A stretch of 64,000 nt of DNA from Victivallaceae bacterium (GTDB taxonomy: Bacteria > Verrucomicrobiota > Lentisphaeria > Victivallales > Victivallaceae), in NCBI GenBank assembly GCA_028709805.1, contig JAQUTL010000010.1, positions 1 through 64,000 on the forward strand, in the 5' to 3' direction. Below, one piece after another: positions 1 to 8,877 of the stretch (position 1 is the stretch's first letter; the number at the start of each line of letters is the position of its first letter). A program made the position numbers and the translations under genes. The notes under the pieces were generated by a model. The model did no database searches. It saw only the letters and a list, made by a program, of their open reading frames with translations, and was not told the DNA's origin.

Positions 1-265
1 ATTTCCCGGCGGCGCGAATCCGGTTGACCGCGCGGGCAAGCAAATCCGGATTGACCGGGTTGACCGTCACATATACGCCGCGCGAGGAGAGCAGTCGTTT
101 CAATGCTTCCGGAACGGATTCGATGTGTTCAAAATCGAAATAACCGGATTCAATATGTTCGCGCCGGTAATCGGCGGTCACCGCGTCCAGCACCCGAATC
201 TCAAACACGTCTCCCGGCTTGAACCAAAGTCTCAGCGCACGGATAATTTCTTCCCTGTCGATCAT
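1..265 (-). CDS. Phage-type primase/replication protein N-terminus (partial, runs off left edge)
   Basis: Minus-strand translation MIDREEIIRALRLWFKPGDVFEIRVLDAV...SGYFDF...LSSRGVYVTVNPVNPDLLARAVNRIRAAG; the 'YVTVNPVNP.LLARA.NR' stretch resembles phage/plasmid primase-helicase N-termini. Confidence 0.6.
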   Translation of the reverse strand, partial: MIDREEIIRALRLWFKPGDVFEIRVLDAVTADYRREHIESGYFDFEHIESVPEALKRLLSSRGVYVTVNPVNPDLLARAVNRIRAAGK

Positions 266-720
266 CTCTTGCTCCCCGCCGCCAGCACCAGAACCGTTCC
301 CGTCGGTCGGCGCGGACAGCCTTTATCGGTAAAATAATGTTCGGTCATGGCGCGATGCATCATGGAGATGAATCCCGTCAGCAGATTTCTCGCCTCGGCG
401 GTGGAACGCTCGTCCGCGTCGAATTTCGGATACACCTCGGCTTTGAGCCAGCGTTCCAGAAGCAGAGCCTTGCGCCCGGTGTTCGCCGCGAGGAGCTTTT
501 CCACGTCGGAACGCGGAACCAGACGGACGATTTGAAGCCCGCCGGAGGTACGGATTCGCTCGTAAAGGGGCGTATTTTCAGTATGCTTCGCCAGCTCGCG
601 GTTCGGATTGGAAAAGGAGAGAATGTTACAGATGTCGCGGATGACGAAATAGTTCTGTTCCCGCAGCCGCACGACGCGGACGAGCATCTTCCGAAAGGTG
701 AAAACGGACACGTCACTCAT
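262..720 (-). CDS. BRO-N domain antirepressor-like phage protein
   Basis: FTFRKMLVRVVRLREQNYFVIRDICNILSFSNPNRELAKHTENT resembles the BRO-N/antirepressor fold; overlaps the downstream start. Confidence 0.6.
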   Translation of the reverse strand: MSDVSVFTFRKMLVRVVRLREQNYFVIRDICNILSFSNPNRELAKHTENTPLYERIRTSGGLQIVRLVPRSDVEKLLAANTGRKALLLERWLKAEVYPKFDADERSTAEARNLLTGFISMMHRAMTEHYFTDKGCPRRPTGTVLVLAAGSKR

Positions 721-967
721 GATTTTCGGTCTCCTCGATGTTTTTCAGCAGCCGGATCGCGGTCGCGGCGGTGTGGATTGCCTCGGTAATGATTTCTTTT
801 TTTCCGGCACGGGTTTCGTCAAATGTGTTTGCGGCGCGAACGGCTTCTCCGGCCTCTTCAGCCAACAGAGAACAGGCTTTGACAATATCACGCGGCCATG
901 CAGGATGCAGTTTTTCGGCGCGGTCAATCTCGGAAAAGACTTGCGCCAGTACGGTTTCAATCTTCAT
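713..967 (-). CDS. MazG-like nucleotide pyrophosphohydrolase
   Basis: IDRAEKLHPAWPRDIVKACSLLAEEAGEAVRAAN..: EExGE-like motif of all-alpha NTP pyrophosphatases. Confidence 0.55.
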   Translation of the reverse strand: MKIETVLAQVFSEIDRAEKLHPAWPRDIVKACSLLAEEAGEAVRAANTFDETRAGKKEIITEAIHTAATAIRLLKNIEETENHE

Positions 968-1283
968 GGCAGGATTCCTTATTCTGATTTTCAAGGGATT
1001 CGGCGGATTTCAGCAACATTTCCATGTGCGTCCGCGCCTCGTTCTGAACAGCGGCGACCTTCCGGATGAACTCGTCGCAGTTGGCGATGAACTTCTCGAA
1101 ACACTCGCGGTAATCCGATCCGGTTCCGTGCGGAGTCAGCAGCACGTCATAGTTCGACAGGAAGAATTTCGGTTCGGTGTGTCCTGCCTGTCTCTTGGAA
1201 ATGTGCCAGCGGTTGTCGGAGCTGACCAGCTCCTGCGAGAGGTTCTGTTCGGTCACTTTCCATTCTATCTTATTCATCGTCAT
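957..1283 (-). CDS. Hypothetical phage protein
   Basis: Minus ORF with internal start MTMNKIEWKVTEQNLSQELVSS..., overlaps neighbours as in a phage operon. Confidence 0.45.
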   Translation of the reverse strand: MTMNKIEWKVTEQNLSQELVSSDNRWHISKRQAGHTEPKFFLSNYDVLLTPHGTGSDYRECFEKFIANCDEFIRKVAAVQNEARTHMEMLLKSAESLENQNKESCHED

Positions 1284-1710
1284 GCTCCTGTAAAACGTCC
1301 TCGACCAGTCTCCAGCCCTGTTTTTTATAACAGGAGTCGACATACCACTTGCCGTCGCGGAACAGATAGCAGTATTCCGCCCAGAATCGGTCGGCGGCAT
1401 TGGCCAGCATTTCTTCGGCATTCGCCCAGACGGTCGCCGGTTGCATTTTCTCGCCGCGATCCCGGTGATAGGCGATACAGATACCGTCGGCGGGGCTGTC
1501 GTAGGAATGTTCTTCGCCTGTTTCCGGAGCAAGACGTTCTCCCAATGCGGAGAGCGAACCGAGTGCCAGCAGGGCTTCGACCCGTTCCAAAGTTTTGTAA
1601 TGCTCAATCAAAATCCGCCCCGCTCCATCAACATAGCAGTCGAAATGGCAGTACCCGCTACGGCAGGTTTTGTCCGTCTTTTCAATCGCGATCAGTCCTC
1701 TTGTGGACAT
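1270..1710 (-). CDS. Hypothetical phage protein (146 aa)
   Basis: MSTRGLIAIEKTDKTCRSGYCHFDCYVDG...; overlapping operon arrangement. Confidence 0.5.
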   Translation of the reverse strand: MSTRGLIAIEKTDKTCRSGYCHFDCYVDGAGRILIEHYKTLERVEALLALGSLSALGERLAPETGEEHSYDSPADGICIAYHRDRGEKMQPATVWANAEEMLANAADRFWAEYCYLFRDGKWYVDSCYKKQGWRLVEDVLQEHDDE

Positions 1711-2069
1711 GTTTTATTCTCCTCTACCGATTTATGGTTTACAAATTCTTCAATGCGTTTCCAGTCGATTTCGCAGAGCGCGTTCCGGTCGTCGATGTAG
1801 ATGTCGGCTCCGATTTTCCGGGGATCGGTTCCCCATTCGGAGATCTGTTTTTCGCTGTGACAGTTTACGCAGTCGGGCGTGAATCCATGCCCGGCCAGCC
1901 AGCGGACGGCGTCGTCAAGATATTTTCCTTCGCGGCACGTCCATAAAATGATCGTGTGTCCGGCGGTTTGAAAACGGTTCAATGAATCTATTGCTCCGGC
2001 GATTTCCCCGTGTATTTCCGGGAACGTCGTCCGGGCAATCGTGTTGTCAAAATCAACGGCGATTATCAT
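1692..2069 (-). CDS. Small HAD-like phosphatase
   Basis: MIIAVDFDNTIA ... IILWTCREGKYLDDAV ... ADIYIDDRNAL: HAD motifs. Confidence 0.75.
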   Translation of the reverse strand: MIIAVDFDNTIARTTFPEIHGEIAGAIDSLNRFQTAGHTIILWTCREGKYLDDAVRWLAGHGFTPDCVNCHSEKQISEWGTDPRKIGADIYIDDRNALCEIDWKRIEEFVNHKSVEENKTCPQED

Positions 2070-2086
2070 AGGCTTCGGCTCCTTTC

Positions 2087-3856
2087 TCAGAACGGAATTT
2101 CGTCGTCAAAATCATCATGGTTCACGCCAAGGTCGGCTGGGCTGTTGGTCGGCGGGTCGAATTCCGCGCCGATTTCATTACTGTCGTCGCCGGGTTCCCG
2201 CATGACCGGACGCGGTTTCAACCGCCAGCCCGTGATCCGGTCGAACTTCTCGCCCGCCACCGATTTGACAGTAATGGATTCCGGCGCGGCGAGCAGACCT
2301 TCGTTTGCCAGCGCGACCGCCTCGTGAGCGGTCGACGGAATCGGACAGCCGATGGCCGCCCGTTCCCGCCACCACTTTTCAAATTTCCCCCTGGCGTATC
2401 CGGTGTGTTCCGGGCAGACCCATTCGCTCTTGAAATCATTGAATCCGACGCGGTAATCAATACGCATGGTTCGCGGCGTTCCCGGTTCGGCATAGCGCTT
2501 TTCATGGACGGCGTAAAAAGTATCCAGCACCTCGTAATCGGTGTGTTCCACCTGACCGGAAATCACTCCGGCGGTCGATGCCGTCTGAGAAATATTGCTC
2601 CGTTCCGGCGGAGGAAATTCAAACCCGCATTCGGGACATTTTTGATATGCCGCGTGAATCAGTGCCAGACATTTCGGACACTTCTTCGCCGGAGCGTCTC
2701 CGTGACCGGGCGTTTTATCCTTGACGGCAATCATGTCCACCGGACCGTGCCGCAGAATGTTTCCGCCGTAATCCAGCACAAGGCAATTTTCCTTCCCCGT
2801 CGCCGGACTGAGCCGAGTGCCGCGTCCGATCATTTGCACCAGAAGTCCGGCGCTGTTGGTCGGACGAAGCAGCACGACGCAATCCGTATTGGGGGCATCG
2901 AAGCCGGTCGTAAGCACGTTCACGTTGCAAAGGAATTTCAATGGCGGCTTCGGCGTGCCGAAAAGATCGGCTGGAACGAAATCGCCCTTGAAGCGGCTGA
3001 TGATCTCCGCACGTTCTCCCGGCGAGGTTTCGCCGGTCACCATCGCACATTCCTGACCGGAAAACGCCTTGATTTTTCCCGCGACGTGCCTGCAATGGTC
3101 GACAGACGATGTAAAAATCAATACGGCTTTCCGGTCGCGGGTCAAGTCCACAATCTCCCGGCAGGCGGACGAAACCAGTTCGTCGGTATCCATGGCCGAT
3201 GCGATTTCATCGCCGATGAACTCGCCGCCGCGCACATGCAGACCGTCAAGGTTCGCCTCGGCGCGACCGGCTCTCGACACCAGCGGCGACAGATAGCCCT
3301 GCTGAATCATCTCCTTGAGTCCGGCTTCATAGCAGACCTCATTGAGAATATTACCCGGCTGGCAGATGAGTCCGCCCTTGAGCCGGTAGGGAGTCGCGGT
3401 GAGTCCGATTACCCGGACGCGCGGATTGATGACCGCCATATCTTTCAAAAACGTCCGGTACATACCGTCACCATCCGGCGCGATCAGGTGCGCCTCGTCG
3501 ACGATAATCAGGTCGAACGCTCCAAGGTCACAGGCTTTGTCATACACGCTCTGGATTCCGGCGACAATCACCGGCTCGGAGGTGTCGCGAGATTTCAGTC
3601 CAGCCGAAAAAATGCCGATTTTCAGTTCCGGGCAGAGCGCACGGATTTTCCCGGCGTTCTGTTCCAGCAACTCTTTCACGTGCGCCAGAATAATTACGCG
3701 CCCGTTCCAGTTTTTGACGGCATCTATTGCAATCTGTGCCAAGCACAGACTTTTCCCCCCTCCGGTGGGGATTACCACGCACGGATTGTTGTCTTTGCTG
3801 CGGAGGTGTTCATATACGGCATCAACCGCAGCCTGTTGATATGGCCGCAAAATCAT
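2087..3856 (-). CDS. DEAD/DEAH-box (SSL2-type) helicase
   Basis: LRPYQQAAVDAVYEHL, IPTGGGKSL (Walker A), IIVDEAHLI (DEAH), GLTATPYRLKGG, MIGRGTRLSP (motif VI), C-terminal CPKC..CPECGF zinc motif. Confidence 0.92.
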   Translation of the reverse strand: MILRPYQQAAVDAVYEHLRSKDNNPCVVIPTGGGKSLCLAQIAIDAVKNWNGRVIILAHVKELLEQNAGKIRALCPELKIGIFSAGLKSRDTSEPVIVAGIQSVYDKACDLGAFDLIIVDEAHLIAPDGDGMYRTFLKDMAVINPRVRVIGLTATPYRLKGGLICQPGNILNEVCYEAGLKEMIQQGYLSPLVSRAGRAEANLDGLHVRGGEFIGDEIASAMDTDELVSSACREIVDLTRDRKAVLIFTSSVDHCRHVAGKIKAFSGQECAMVTGETSPGERAEIISRFKGDFVPADLFGTPKPPLKFLCNVNVLTTGFDAPNTDCVVLLRPTNSAGLLVQMIGRGTRLSPATGKENCLVLDYGGNILRHGPVDMIAVKDKTPGHGDAPAKKCPKCLALIHAAYQKCPECGFEFPPPERSNISQTASTAGVISGQVEHTDYEVLDTFYAVHEKRYAEPGTPRTMRIDYRVGFNDFKSEWVCPEHTGYARGKFEKWWRERAAIGCPIPSTAHEAVALANEGLLAAPESITVKSVAGEKFDRITGWRLKPRPVMREPGDDSNEIGAEFDPPTNSPADLGVNHDDFDDEIPF

Positions 3857-3888
3857 TGAAAAATCTTTCCTTTCCTACGTTTTTACGC

Positions 3889-3916
3889 TTGACTTTTTGC
3901 AGAAAACACGTATCCT
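3889..3916 (+). promoter_or_regulatory. Putative sigma-70-like promoter of the antitoxin/toxin pair
   Basis: TTGACT (3889-3894), 16-bp spacer, TATCCT (3911-3916); repeated ACACGT motifs just downstream. Confidence 0.4.
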
Positions 3917-3956
3917 ATATTCAGAAAGACACGTGCTATCAGAATTGGAGGTTATC

Positions 3957-4223
3957 ATGCCGATGGCAAAACTCACATTGACCGCGCCGCCGGAAGTGAT
4001 TTCCATGGCGGAAGAACAGGCGAAGAGAGAAAATACTAGCATCTCGGCGATGTTCACAAATTTCGTGATGGCAAAATCGCGCCTCGGAGCGCACCATCGT
4101 TCTCGGACGAAAATCGGACCTCTGACGAAATCCCTGACAGGCATTGTCAAACTTCCAGATGATTTCGATGAAAAGGAGTTCATGGGACAAGTCATTGATG
4201 AAAAATACGGACTTGGCAAATGA
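3957..4223 (+). CDS. Antitoxin of type II TA pair (DUF6364/VapB-like)
   Basis: MPMAKLTLTAPPEVISMAEEQAKRENTSISAMFTNFV: RHH-like N-terminus; stop overlaps start of the PIN-domain gene. Confidence 0.7.
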   Translation: MPMAKLTLTAPPEVISMAEEQAKRENTSISAMFTNFVMAKSRLGAHHRSRTKIGPLTKSLTGIVKLPDDFDEKEFMGQVIDEKYGLGK

Positions 4224-4624
4224 AGCTTTTTATCGACACCAATATTGTGGTTGACGTAATTGCCGGAAGGGAACCTTTCCTCGCCGATTCCCAACAGATT
4301 CTCGACCTATGTGAAAGCGGCAAAGCGGAAGGGATTATTTCCACGTTGACGCTTTGTACGGTATCGTATGTTCTGCGTAAATTCGCACGTGCTGCGATGC
4401 GGAAAAAACTGCGTGATTTCAGAAATATTCTGACTCCCGTGGATCTTTCCGTTTCCATTATAGACAAAGCGATTGATTCTTCCCTGACCGATTTCGAGGA
4501 CGCTGTCCAGTTTTACACCGCGACATACAGTGAGGCTGACTATATCATCACACGAAATGCCAAGCATTTTCCCCATGATAATATCCCGGTTCTGACACCG
4601 ACATCTTTTCTCGCGCTGAAATAA
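4220..4624 (+). CDS. PIN-domain toxin (VapC-like)
   Basis: MKLFIDTNIVVDVIAGREPF ... FEDAVQFYTATYSEADYIITRNAKHF: PIN acidic residues. Confidence 0.8.
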   Translation: MKLFIDTNIVVDVIAGREPFLADSQQILDLCESGKAEGIISTLTLCTVSYVLRKFARAAMRKKLRDFRNILTPVDLSVSIIDKAIDSSLTDFEDAVQFYTATYSEADYIITRNAKHFPHDNIPVLTPTSFLALK

Positions 4625-4625
4625 G

Positions 4626-4847
4626 TCATGCGGAATTCCGGATTCCGGTCTTTTTCATGTCCATTGCCAGTTTGAGTTTTATCGCTTCCAGGCGGGGACG
4701 GTCCAGATGGAGTTCATTGCGGACTTCCGCATCGGTATAGTTGTGCATGTAGAGATAGCAGACCAGCCGCATCGTGTCGTCATTGATCGTTTTCACAAAT
4801 TCCTGGACGAGCTGGCATCTGCGCCCGTTGTTTTGTCTCCGTTCCAT
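4626..4847 (-). CDS. Hypothetical phage protein, HTH-like C-terminus
   Basis: LVCYLYMHNYTDAEVRNELHLDRPRLEAIKLKL. Confidence 0.45.
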   Translation of the reverse strand: MERRQNNGRRCQLVQEFVKTINDDTMRLVCYLYMHNYTDAEVRNELHLDRPRLEAIKLKLAMDMKKTGIRNSA

Positions 4848-5206
4848 TCGGCTCCTTCCATGTCTTCCAGTTTTACGAAACACATTCCTCCCTCAACGGG
4901 TTCATGCATTTCAAGATAAATTCGTTTGATTTGGCAGTCATCCTGATAAAGTCCCGCCGCCTGCAAAGTATCCAGCAAGACTTTCCCGCCGACATTATCC
5001 AAATCTCGTCTCCGCCTGTCAGGAGGATAGAATTCCGCATGAAGCGAAATTCTTCCTTCGAAAGGCGGAATGTTTTTCTGCCGTACCAACCCGGTAACCA
5101 GTTCCCGGTAGCGCCGCCCGTCGCGGCTGATCAGCACACGAGGGCCGACATGCCTGTAGTAATGATTCACGCTGGGAGGCCACGGCAGTTCAAATTCCGC
5201 CGTCAT
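4793..5206 (-). CDS. rusA: RusA-type Holliday junction resolvase
   Basis: FELPWPPSVNHYYRH...RDLDNVGGKVLLDTLQAAGLYQDDCQIKRI: RusA motifs. Confidence 0.85.
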   Translation of the reverse strand: MTAEFELPWPPSVNHYYRHVGPRVLISRDGRRYRELVTGLVRQKNIPPFEGRISLHAEFYPPDRRRRDLDNVGGKVLLDTLQAAGLYQDDCQIKRIYLEMHEPVEGGMCFVKLEDMEGAEWNGDKTTGADASSSRNL

Positions 5207-6162
5207 TTGTTTCCGAACTGAAACAGGAAGGGACTGTTCGCGGGAACGACACCGGAGGGCGTTTTACCGTCCCAGCGCTTCGCCGATTCCAGTTTCGCTT
5301 CGGCATCCATCTGACGGATTTTCAGTTCGACCATCTTGGTCTGCGCCTCGGCGGCTTTTGCGAATTCCTCGGCTTTCAGACGTTCGTTCCGAGCGATGCT
5401 CAAATCTTTTTCATTGACGATTTTTTGAGCCTCGCGCTCCTGTTCCGCCTGTTTAACGCGGGTCTCGTTCACAAAGACCGCGTCAATGGTTTTCTGTACT
5501 TCCGCATTATCGTAACTCATGCCGTCCGCGATGCCGACCGAGGAAATCGTGATGCCGTACTGTGCGAAATGCGCGATCAGTTCTTTTGACAGGCCGAGAA
5601 CGATGTCTTTCTTTTCCTGCTGGCATTTGGAGAGGTTGCGGCTGCCGAATTCACGCGCCAGGACATTCTGAATGAAGCCCTTGACGTTCTTGTTCATAAC
5701 ATCGGCAAGTGAGTTTCCCGGATAGTAATAGAGGAATTTCGCCGCGTCCTCCTCTCGAATCATTCCGGTACAGTTGACACCGACCGTAAACCCCACCGAG
5801 TCCAGCGATTCAACTTTTACGCCGTCCTTTTCGAGCCATTCGCGGGTAACGGGAGAACGGTCGACGACAATCACGCGGGCGAGTGGAATCCACTCGTAAT
5901 CGAACCAGGCTCTTCCAAGCTGCCTCTTGCGCAGCGGAATCACGATGCGCTTGGTGGCGACTTTCGCCCGTTCCAAATATTCGATGGACATGAACTGCGC
6001 CTGTTTCGCCTTGGAATCGCCTTCCAGCGGAACCACGAACGCGGTCTCGTTGTTTTTGACTTCGACCGCCTGTTCGGCAGGATACGGACCGCAGCCGGTC
6101 AAGGCGGCACAGACGAAAAAAGCGGAAATGACGGGCACGAAAAGGTTATGGGAGAATTTCAT
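5203..6162 (-). CDS. SPFH/band-7-like lipoprotein
   Basis: Start MKFSHNLFVPVISAFFVCAALTGCGPYP (lipobox); coiled-coil C-terminus VNETRVKQAEQEREAQKIVNEKDLSIARNERLKAEEFAKAAEAQ typical of SPFH proteins. Confidence 0.65.
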   Translation of the reverse strand: MKFSHNLFVPVISAFFVCAALTGCGPYPAEQAVEVKNNETAFVVPLEGDSKAKQAQFMSIEYLERAKVATKRIVIPLRKRQLGRAWFDYEWIPLARVIVVDRSPVTREWLEKDGVKVESLDSVGFTVGVNCTGMIREEDAAKFLYYYPGNSLADVMNKNVKGFIQNVLAREFGSRNLSKCQQEKKDIVLGLSKELIAHFAQYGITISSVGIADGMSYDNAEVQKTIDAVFVNETRVKQAEQEREAQKIVNEKDLSIARNERLKAEEFAKAAEAQTKMVELKIRQMDAEAKLESAKRWDGKTPSGVVPANSPFLFQFGNK

Positions 6163-6431
6163 TTGGAAGACCTTTCTTTTACAGTTTGGAAAATTCGGGA
6201 AACCAGCCATCCGATGCAGAACCAGACGGCCAAATTGAAGAGGGTTGAAAGAGAATCGAAAGCGACGACATACAGCATTCCGGCGGGCAGAGTGCCGTTG
6301 ACCTGTTCCGCAAGGGTATCGGTTCCAACGAGGTACGGCGCAATACGCGCCGTGAGCCTCGCCAGAACGATTGTCGCCACAAGCCAGAAGACCGGGGCGG
6401 CAAGTTTTTTCATCACTTGCCTCGCGCCCAC
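6159..6431 (-). CDS. Small membrane protein
   Basis: Two hydrophobic segments (VFWLVATIVLARLTARIAPYLV; LFNLAVWFCIGWLVSRIF); 4-nt overlap with the SPFH gene; true start may be ~6413. Confidence 0.55.
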   Translation of the reverse strand: MGARQVMKKLAAPVFWLVATIVLARLTARIAPYLVGTDTLAEQVNGTLPAGMLYVVAFDSLSTLFNLAVWFCIGWLVSRIFQTVKERSSK

Positions 6432-6880
6432 GGGGGAGCGGCGTTCGGAGACTGCGGAGCCGGGGTGGTCTGCGTCGCCCCGGAGAGTGCCGCTTTCGGA
6501 GCATAGCCGCGAATCTCATTGACGATTTCGTCGTCCTGATTTTTGCGGCAGCGGACCGTGATGGTGAGCGGCAGATTGTGGAGTTCCACGGAATCGCGCG
6601 GCTGAATCACGTTGACGGCGCGGCAGATCGCCGAGAGATCGGCGCGGGCCATACGGACGGCTTCGGAGTTCGCGTTTTCCAGATTCAGCCGCGCCCAGAG
6701 TTTGCGGTTCTTGTAATCACCTTCAATGACCTCGAATTCGAGTTGGAGATATTTTCCCGTTCCGGATTTGGTGTCTTTCATCTCGGAATCGGTGATGACG
6801 GCCTGATATTTTCCCGCCGGGATAGCGTCGAATCCGATGCTGGGTTCGACCTCATTCGCATTGAAATTGAGTGTGGACAT
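6413..6880 (-). CDS. DUF669-like phage protein
   Basis: PAGKYQAVITDSEMKDTKSGTGKYLQLEFEVIEGDYKNRKLWARLNLENANSEAVRMARADLSAICRAV. Confidence 0.8.
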   Translation of the reverse strand: MSTLNFNANEVEPSIGFDAIPAGKYQAVITDSEMKDTKSGTGKYLQLEFEVIEGDYKNRKLWARLNLENANSEAVRMARADLSAICRAVNVIQPRDSVELHNLPLTITVRCRKNQDDEIVNEIRGYAPKAALSGATQTTPAPQSPNAAPPWARGK

Positions 6881-6898
6881 AATGTTTTTCCTTTGTTT

Positions 6899-7126
6899 TT
6901 ACGCCAAGCAGAGGGCGTGATTGTTGAAAGCGGTTCTGACTTTCGGCGGTGTCGGACGCGGTTCGCTGATTGCGACCGCCGGTGCGCCGGGACACTGAAT
7001 GTGTTCGTGATATTCGATGGGCGAATACTCGTCCCGGACGGCGCGGTAGCGTTCGCCGGGACGGATTATCTGCCCGCAGAGATCACACGCCATCGGACGA
7101 TACGCCGTCCGGATTTTTTCGTGCAT
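6899..7126 (-). CDS. Hypothetical Zn-ribbon-like phage protein
   Basis: ACDLCGQIIRPGERYRAVRDEYSPIEYHEHIQCPG: CxxC...HxxxC. Confidence 0.5.
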   Translation of the reverse strand: MHEKIRTAYRPMACDLCGQIIRPGERYRAVRDEYSPIEYHEHIQCPGAPAVAISEPRPTPPKVRTAFNNHALCLA

Positions 7127-7249
7127 TTTTCTTCACCTCATAGACTTTGCGTTCCTTGAATTCTTCCTGTTTTCCCTTGTTCCAGTTACTGACCGGGCGA
7201 AAATACCCGCAGACGCGACTGAACACCTCGCAGATTGCGCCACACTTAC

Positions 7250-8008
7250 TCACTTGTTTTGCTCCTCGATTTTGCTGTAGGTGTCGATGAAAGCCTGCCA
7301 CGAAAGCGGAATCTCGGCGGGCAGACCGTAGCGGTTTTTCGCAATGCAGGCCGGACTGCCGACCGTGCGGATGATGCGTTCCCCGCCGTCCGAGCCGATA
7401 GGCGCGGCGATGGCACGGTCGTTTTCCTTCGTCACCCGGAACTTTTTGTTTGCGAACAGAACCGCATCGACCCATTCCGCGATCAGGCTGGCGGCATGTT
7501 TGTGAAGCCGGGGCGTGTAACGGTCGTAAGCGGCATTTTCAGGGTCTTCAAACCGCTCCACCTTGGCGTGTGCAACAAGGATCACCATCATGCTGCGTTT
7601 ATCGCGGAGTTCCTGAAGCAGATTGATAACCTTGCGCCAGTGGGTGAGCGCATGTGTGTAGCCTCTGCCATAGCCGCCGTCCGCTTTCTCAATGTTTCTC
7701 ACCCCGTATTCCCTGCAGACCTCATCGAAAATCAGCCGTTCCAGCCAGTCGGCGCTGTCCACAACCACGGTTTGAAAATCATGCTGTTCATCCCTGAGCG
7801 CGGTCAGTTCCGCCAGCACTTCCGCGAGGCTGTGCGCCAGCGGGAACTTCTTGCAGTTGATTTCACCGAGGCCATCCTCGGTCTGCACGAAAATCGCTCC
7901 CGGCGCGGACGCTCCGAAGGTACTTTTGCCTACCCCTTCGCTTCCGTAAATCATGATGCGAGGCGGCTTGCTCTCCCGCCCTGACTGAACGTTTTCCAGC
8001 ATTCCCAT
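7250..8008 (-). CDS. AAA family phage nucleotide-binding protein (AAA_24-like)
   Basis: IMIYGSEGVGKSTFGA Walker A; TVVVDSADWLERLI Walker B. Confidence 0.85.
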   Translation of the reverse strand: MGMLENVQSGRESKPPRIMIYGSEGVGKSTFGASAPGAIFVQTEDGLGEINCKKFPLAHSLAEVLAELTALRDEQHDFQTVVVDSADWLERLIFDEVCREYGVRNIEKADGGYGRGYTHALTHWRKVINLLQELRDKRSMMVILVAHAKVERFEDPENAAYDRYTPRLHKHAASLIAEWVDAVLFANKKFRVTKENDRAIAAPIGSDGGERIIRTVGSPACIAKNRYGLPAEIPLSWQAFIDTYSKIEEQNK

Positions 8009-8028
8009 TGTGTGTTTCTCCTTAAATG

Positions 8029-8874
8029 TTAGTTGTTGCTGCTGATGATCTTACTGATGTCGTCTTCAAGCTCAAAGACCGGCTTTTTGAGTTCAACGAT
8101 TTTCGTGACGTTACGACCGCGATCCGCATTTTGCAGAATACTCTGGATACGAGGCCAGTAAACTTTCGCACCAAAATCGTCAACGGATGTTCCTTTTCCA
8201 TCCTGCAAAGCATTCCGCAAGGTGATTAGCGATTGGTCACCAGTCAAGCCGGATGTATAACCGGTGGAAAGGACATTGGCAAAGCGCTTCAATTTCATAA
8301 GACTGATATAGGGATACGCCTTGAAAAATTCCCCGTACACCGGCGTAATGGTAATTCCGCGTTTATGTTTCGGAAACATTTTAAAGATTTCGCGGAAGCG
8401 TTCACCATAATGTTCAAAGAGCAAGGTTTCCTCGCGGGTGGAGAGTTTCATGCCAGTGAGGTAGGTGCTAATCGCTGTAATCATCTTGTTCAGCGCCGGA
8501 TTGTTTTGCTCGGTGGTACGCGTTTTGCAGTCATCTTGAATTTCCGCCAGACGCGGGTTAAGGTCTAACTGGACATTCAGATCAGCGGTCATATTGGCCA
8601 AAATGATTGCGGCAAGACGATGCCCCCCGCTGAACACGTTGTGCTTTTTGTCCATCTTCAGCGGGTCTGCGCCTCGTTCACAAAGCCAATGTCCTTCTTG
8701 AATCTGTCTGGCATATTTCTCAACGCGGTCAAGGCTCGGCTTCCGGTTGTAACGATTGTATTTTTCATTGATGGAGGCGGCAATCTCCGGGGAACAACGG
8801 AGAACAAAATCTTCATTGAAACCCATGTCCACGAGTTTGTCGAATTCCTGGTTGGTTGTGACGTATTTTTTCAT
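8029..8874 (-). CDS. ParB/Srx-fold-like phage protein
   Basis: MDKKHNVFSGGHRLAAIILA: GGHRLAA motif. Confidence 0.55.
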   Translation of the reverse strand: MKKYVTTNQEFDKLVDMGFNEDFVLRCSPEIAASINEKYNRYNRKPSLDRVEKYARQIQEGHWLCERGADPLKMDKKHNVFSGGHRLAAIILANMTADLNVQLDLNPRLAEIQDDCKTRTTEQNNPALNKMITAISTYLTGMKLSTREETLLFEHYGERFREIFKMFPKHKRGITITPVYGEFFKAYPYISLMKLKRFANVLSTGYTSGLTGDQSLITLRNALQDGKGTSVDDFGAKVYWPRIQSILQNADRGRNVTKIVELKKPVFELEDDISKIISSNN

Positions 8875-8877
8875 TTT

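Noticed and set aside
56-1069. Small plus-strand ORFs at 125-337, 337-789 and 698-1069
   Set aside because: Opposite strand to the BRO-N and MazG-like genes; no motifs
738-1946. 402-aa plus-strand ORF
   Set aside because: Antisense across several overlapping phage genes with better protein signatures
2117-3859. 580-aa plus-strand ORF opposite the helicase
   Set aside because: Antisense shadow of a clear DEAD/DEAH helicase; no recognisable motifs, Arg/His/Asn-rich composition typical of GC-rich antisense frames
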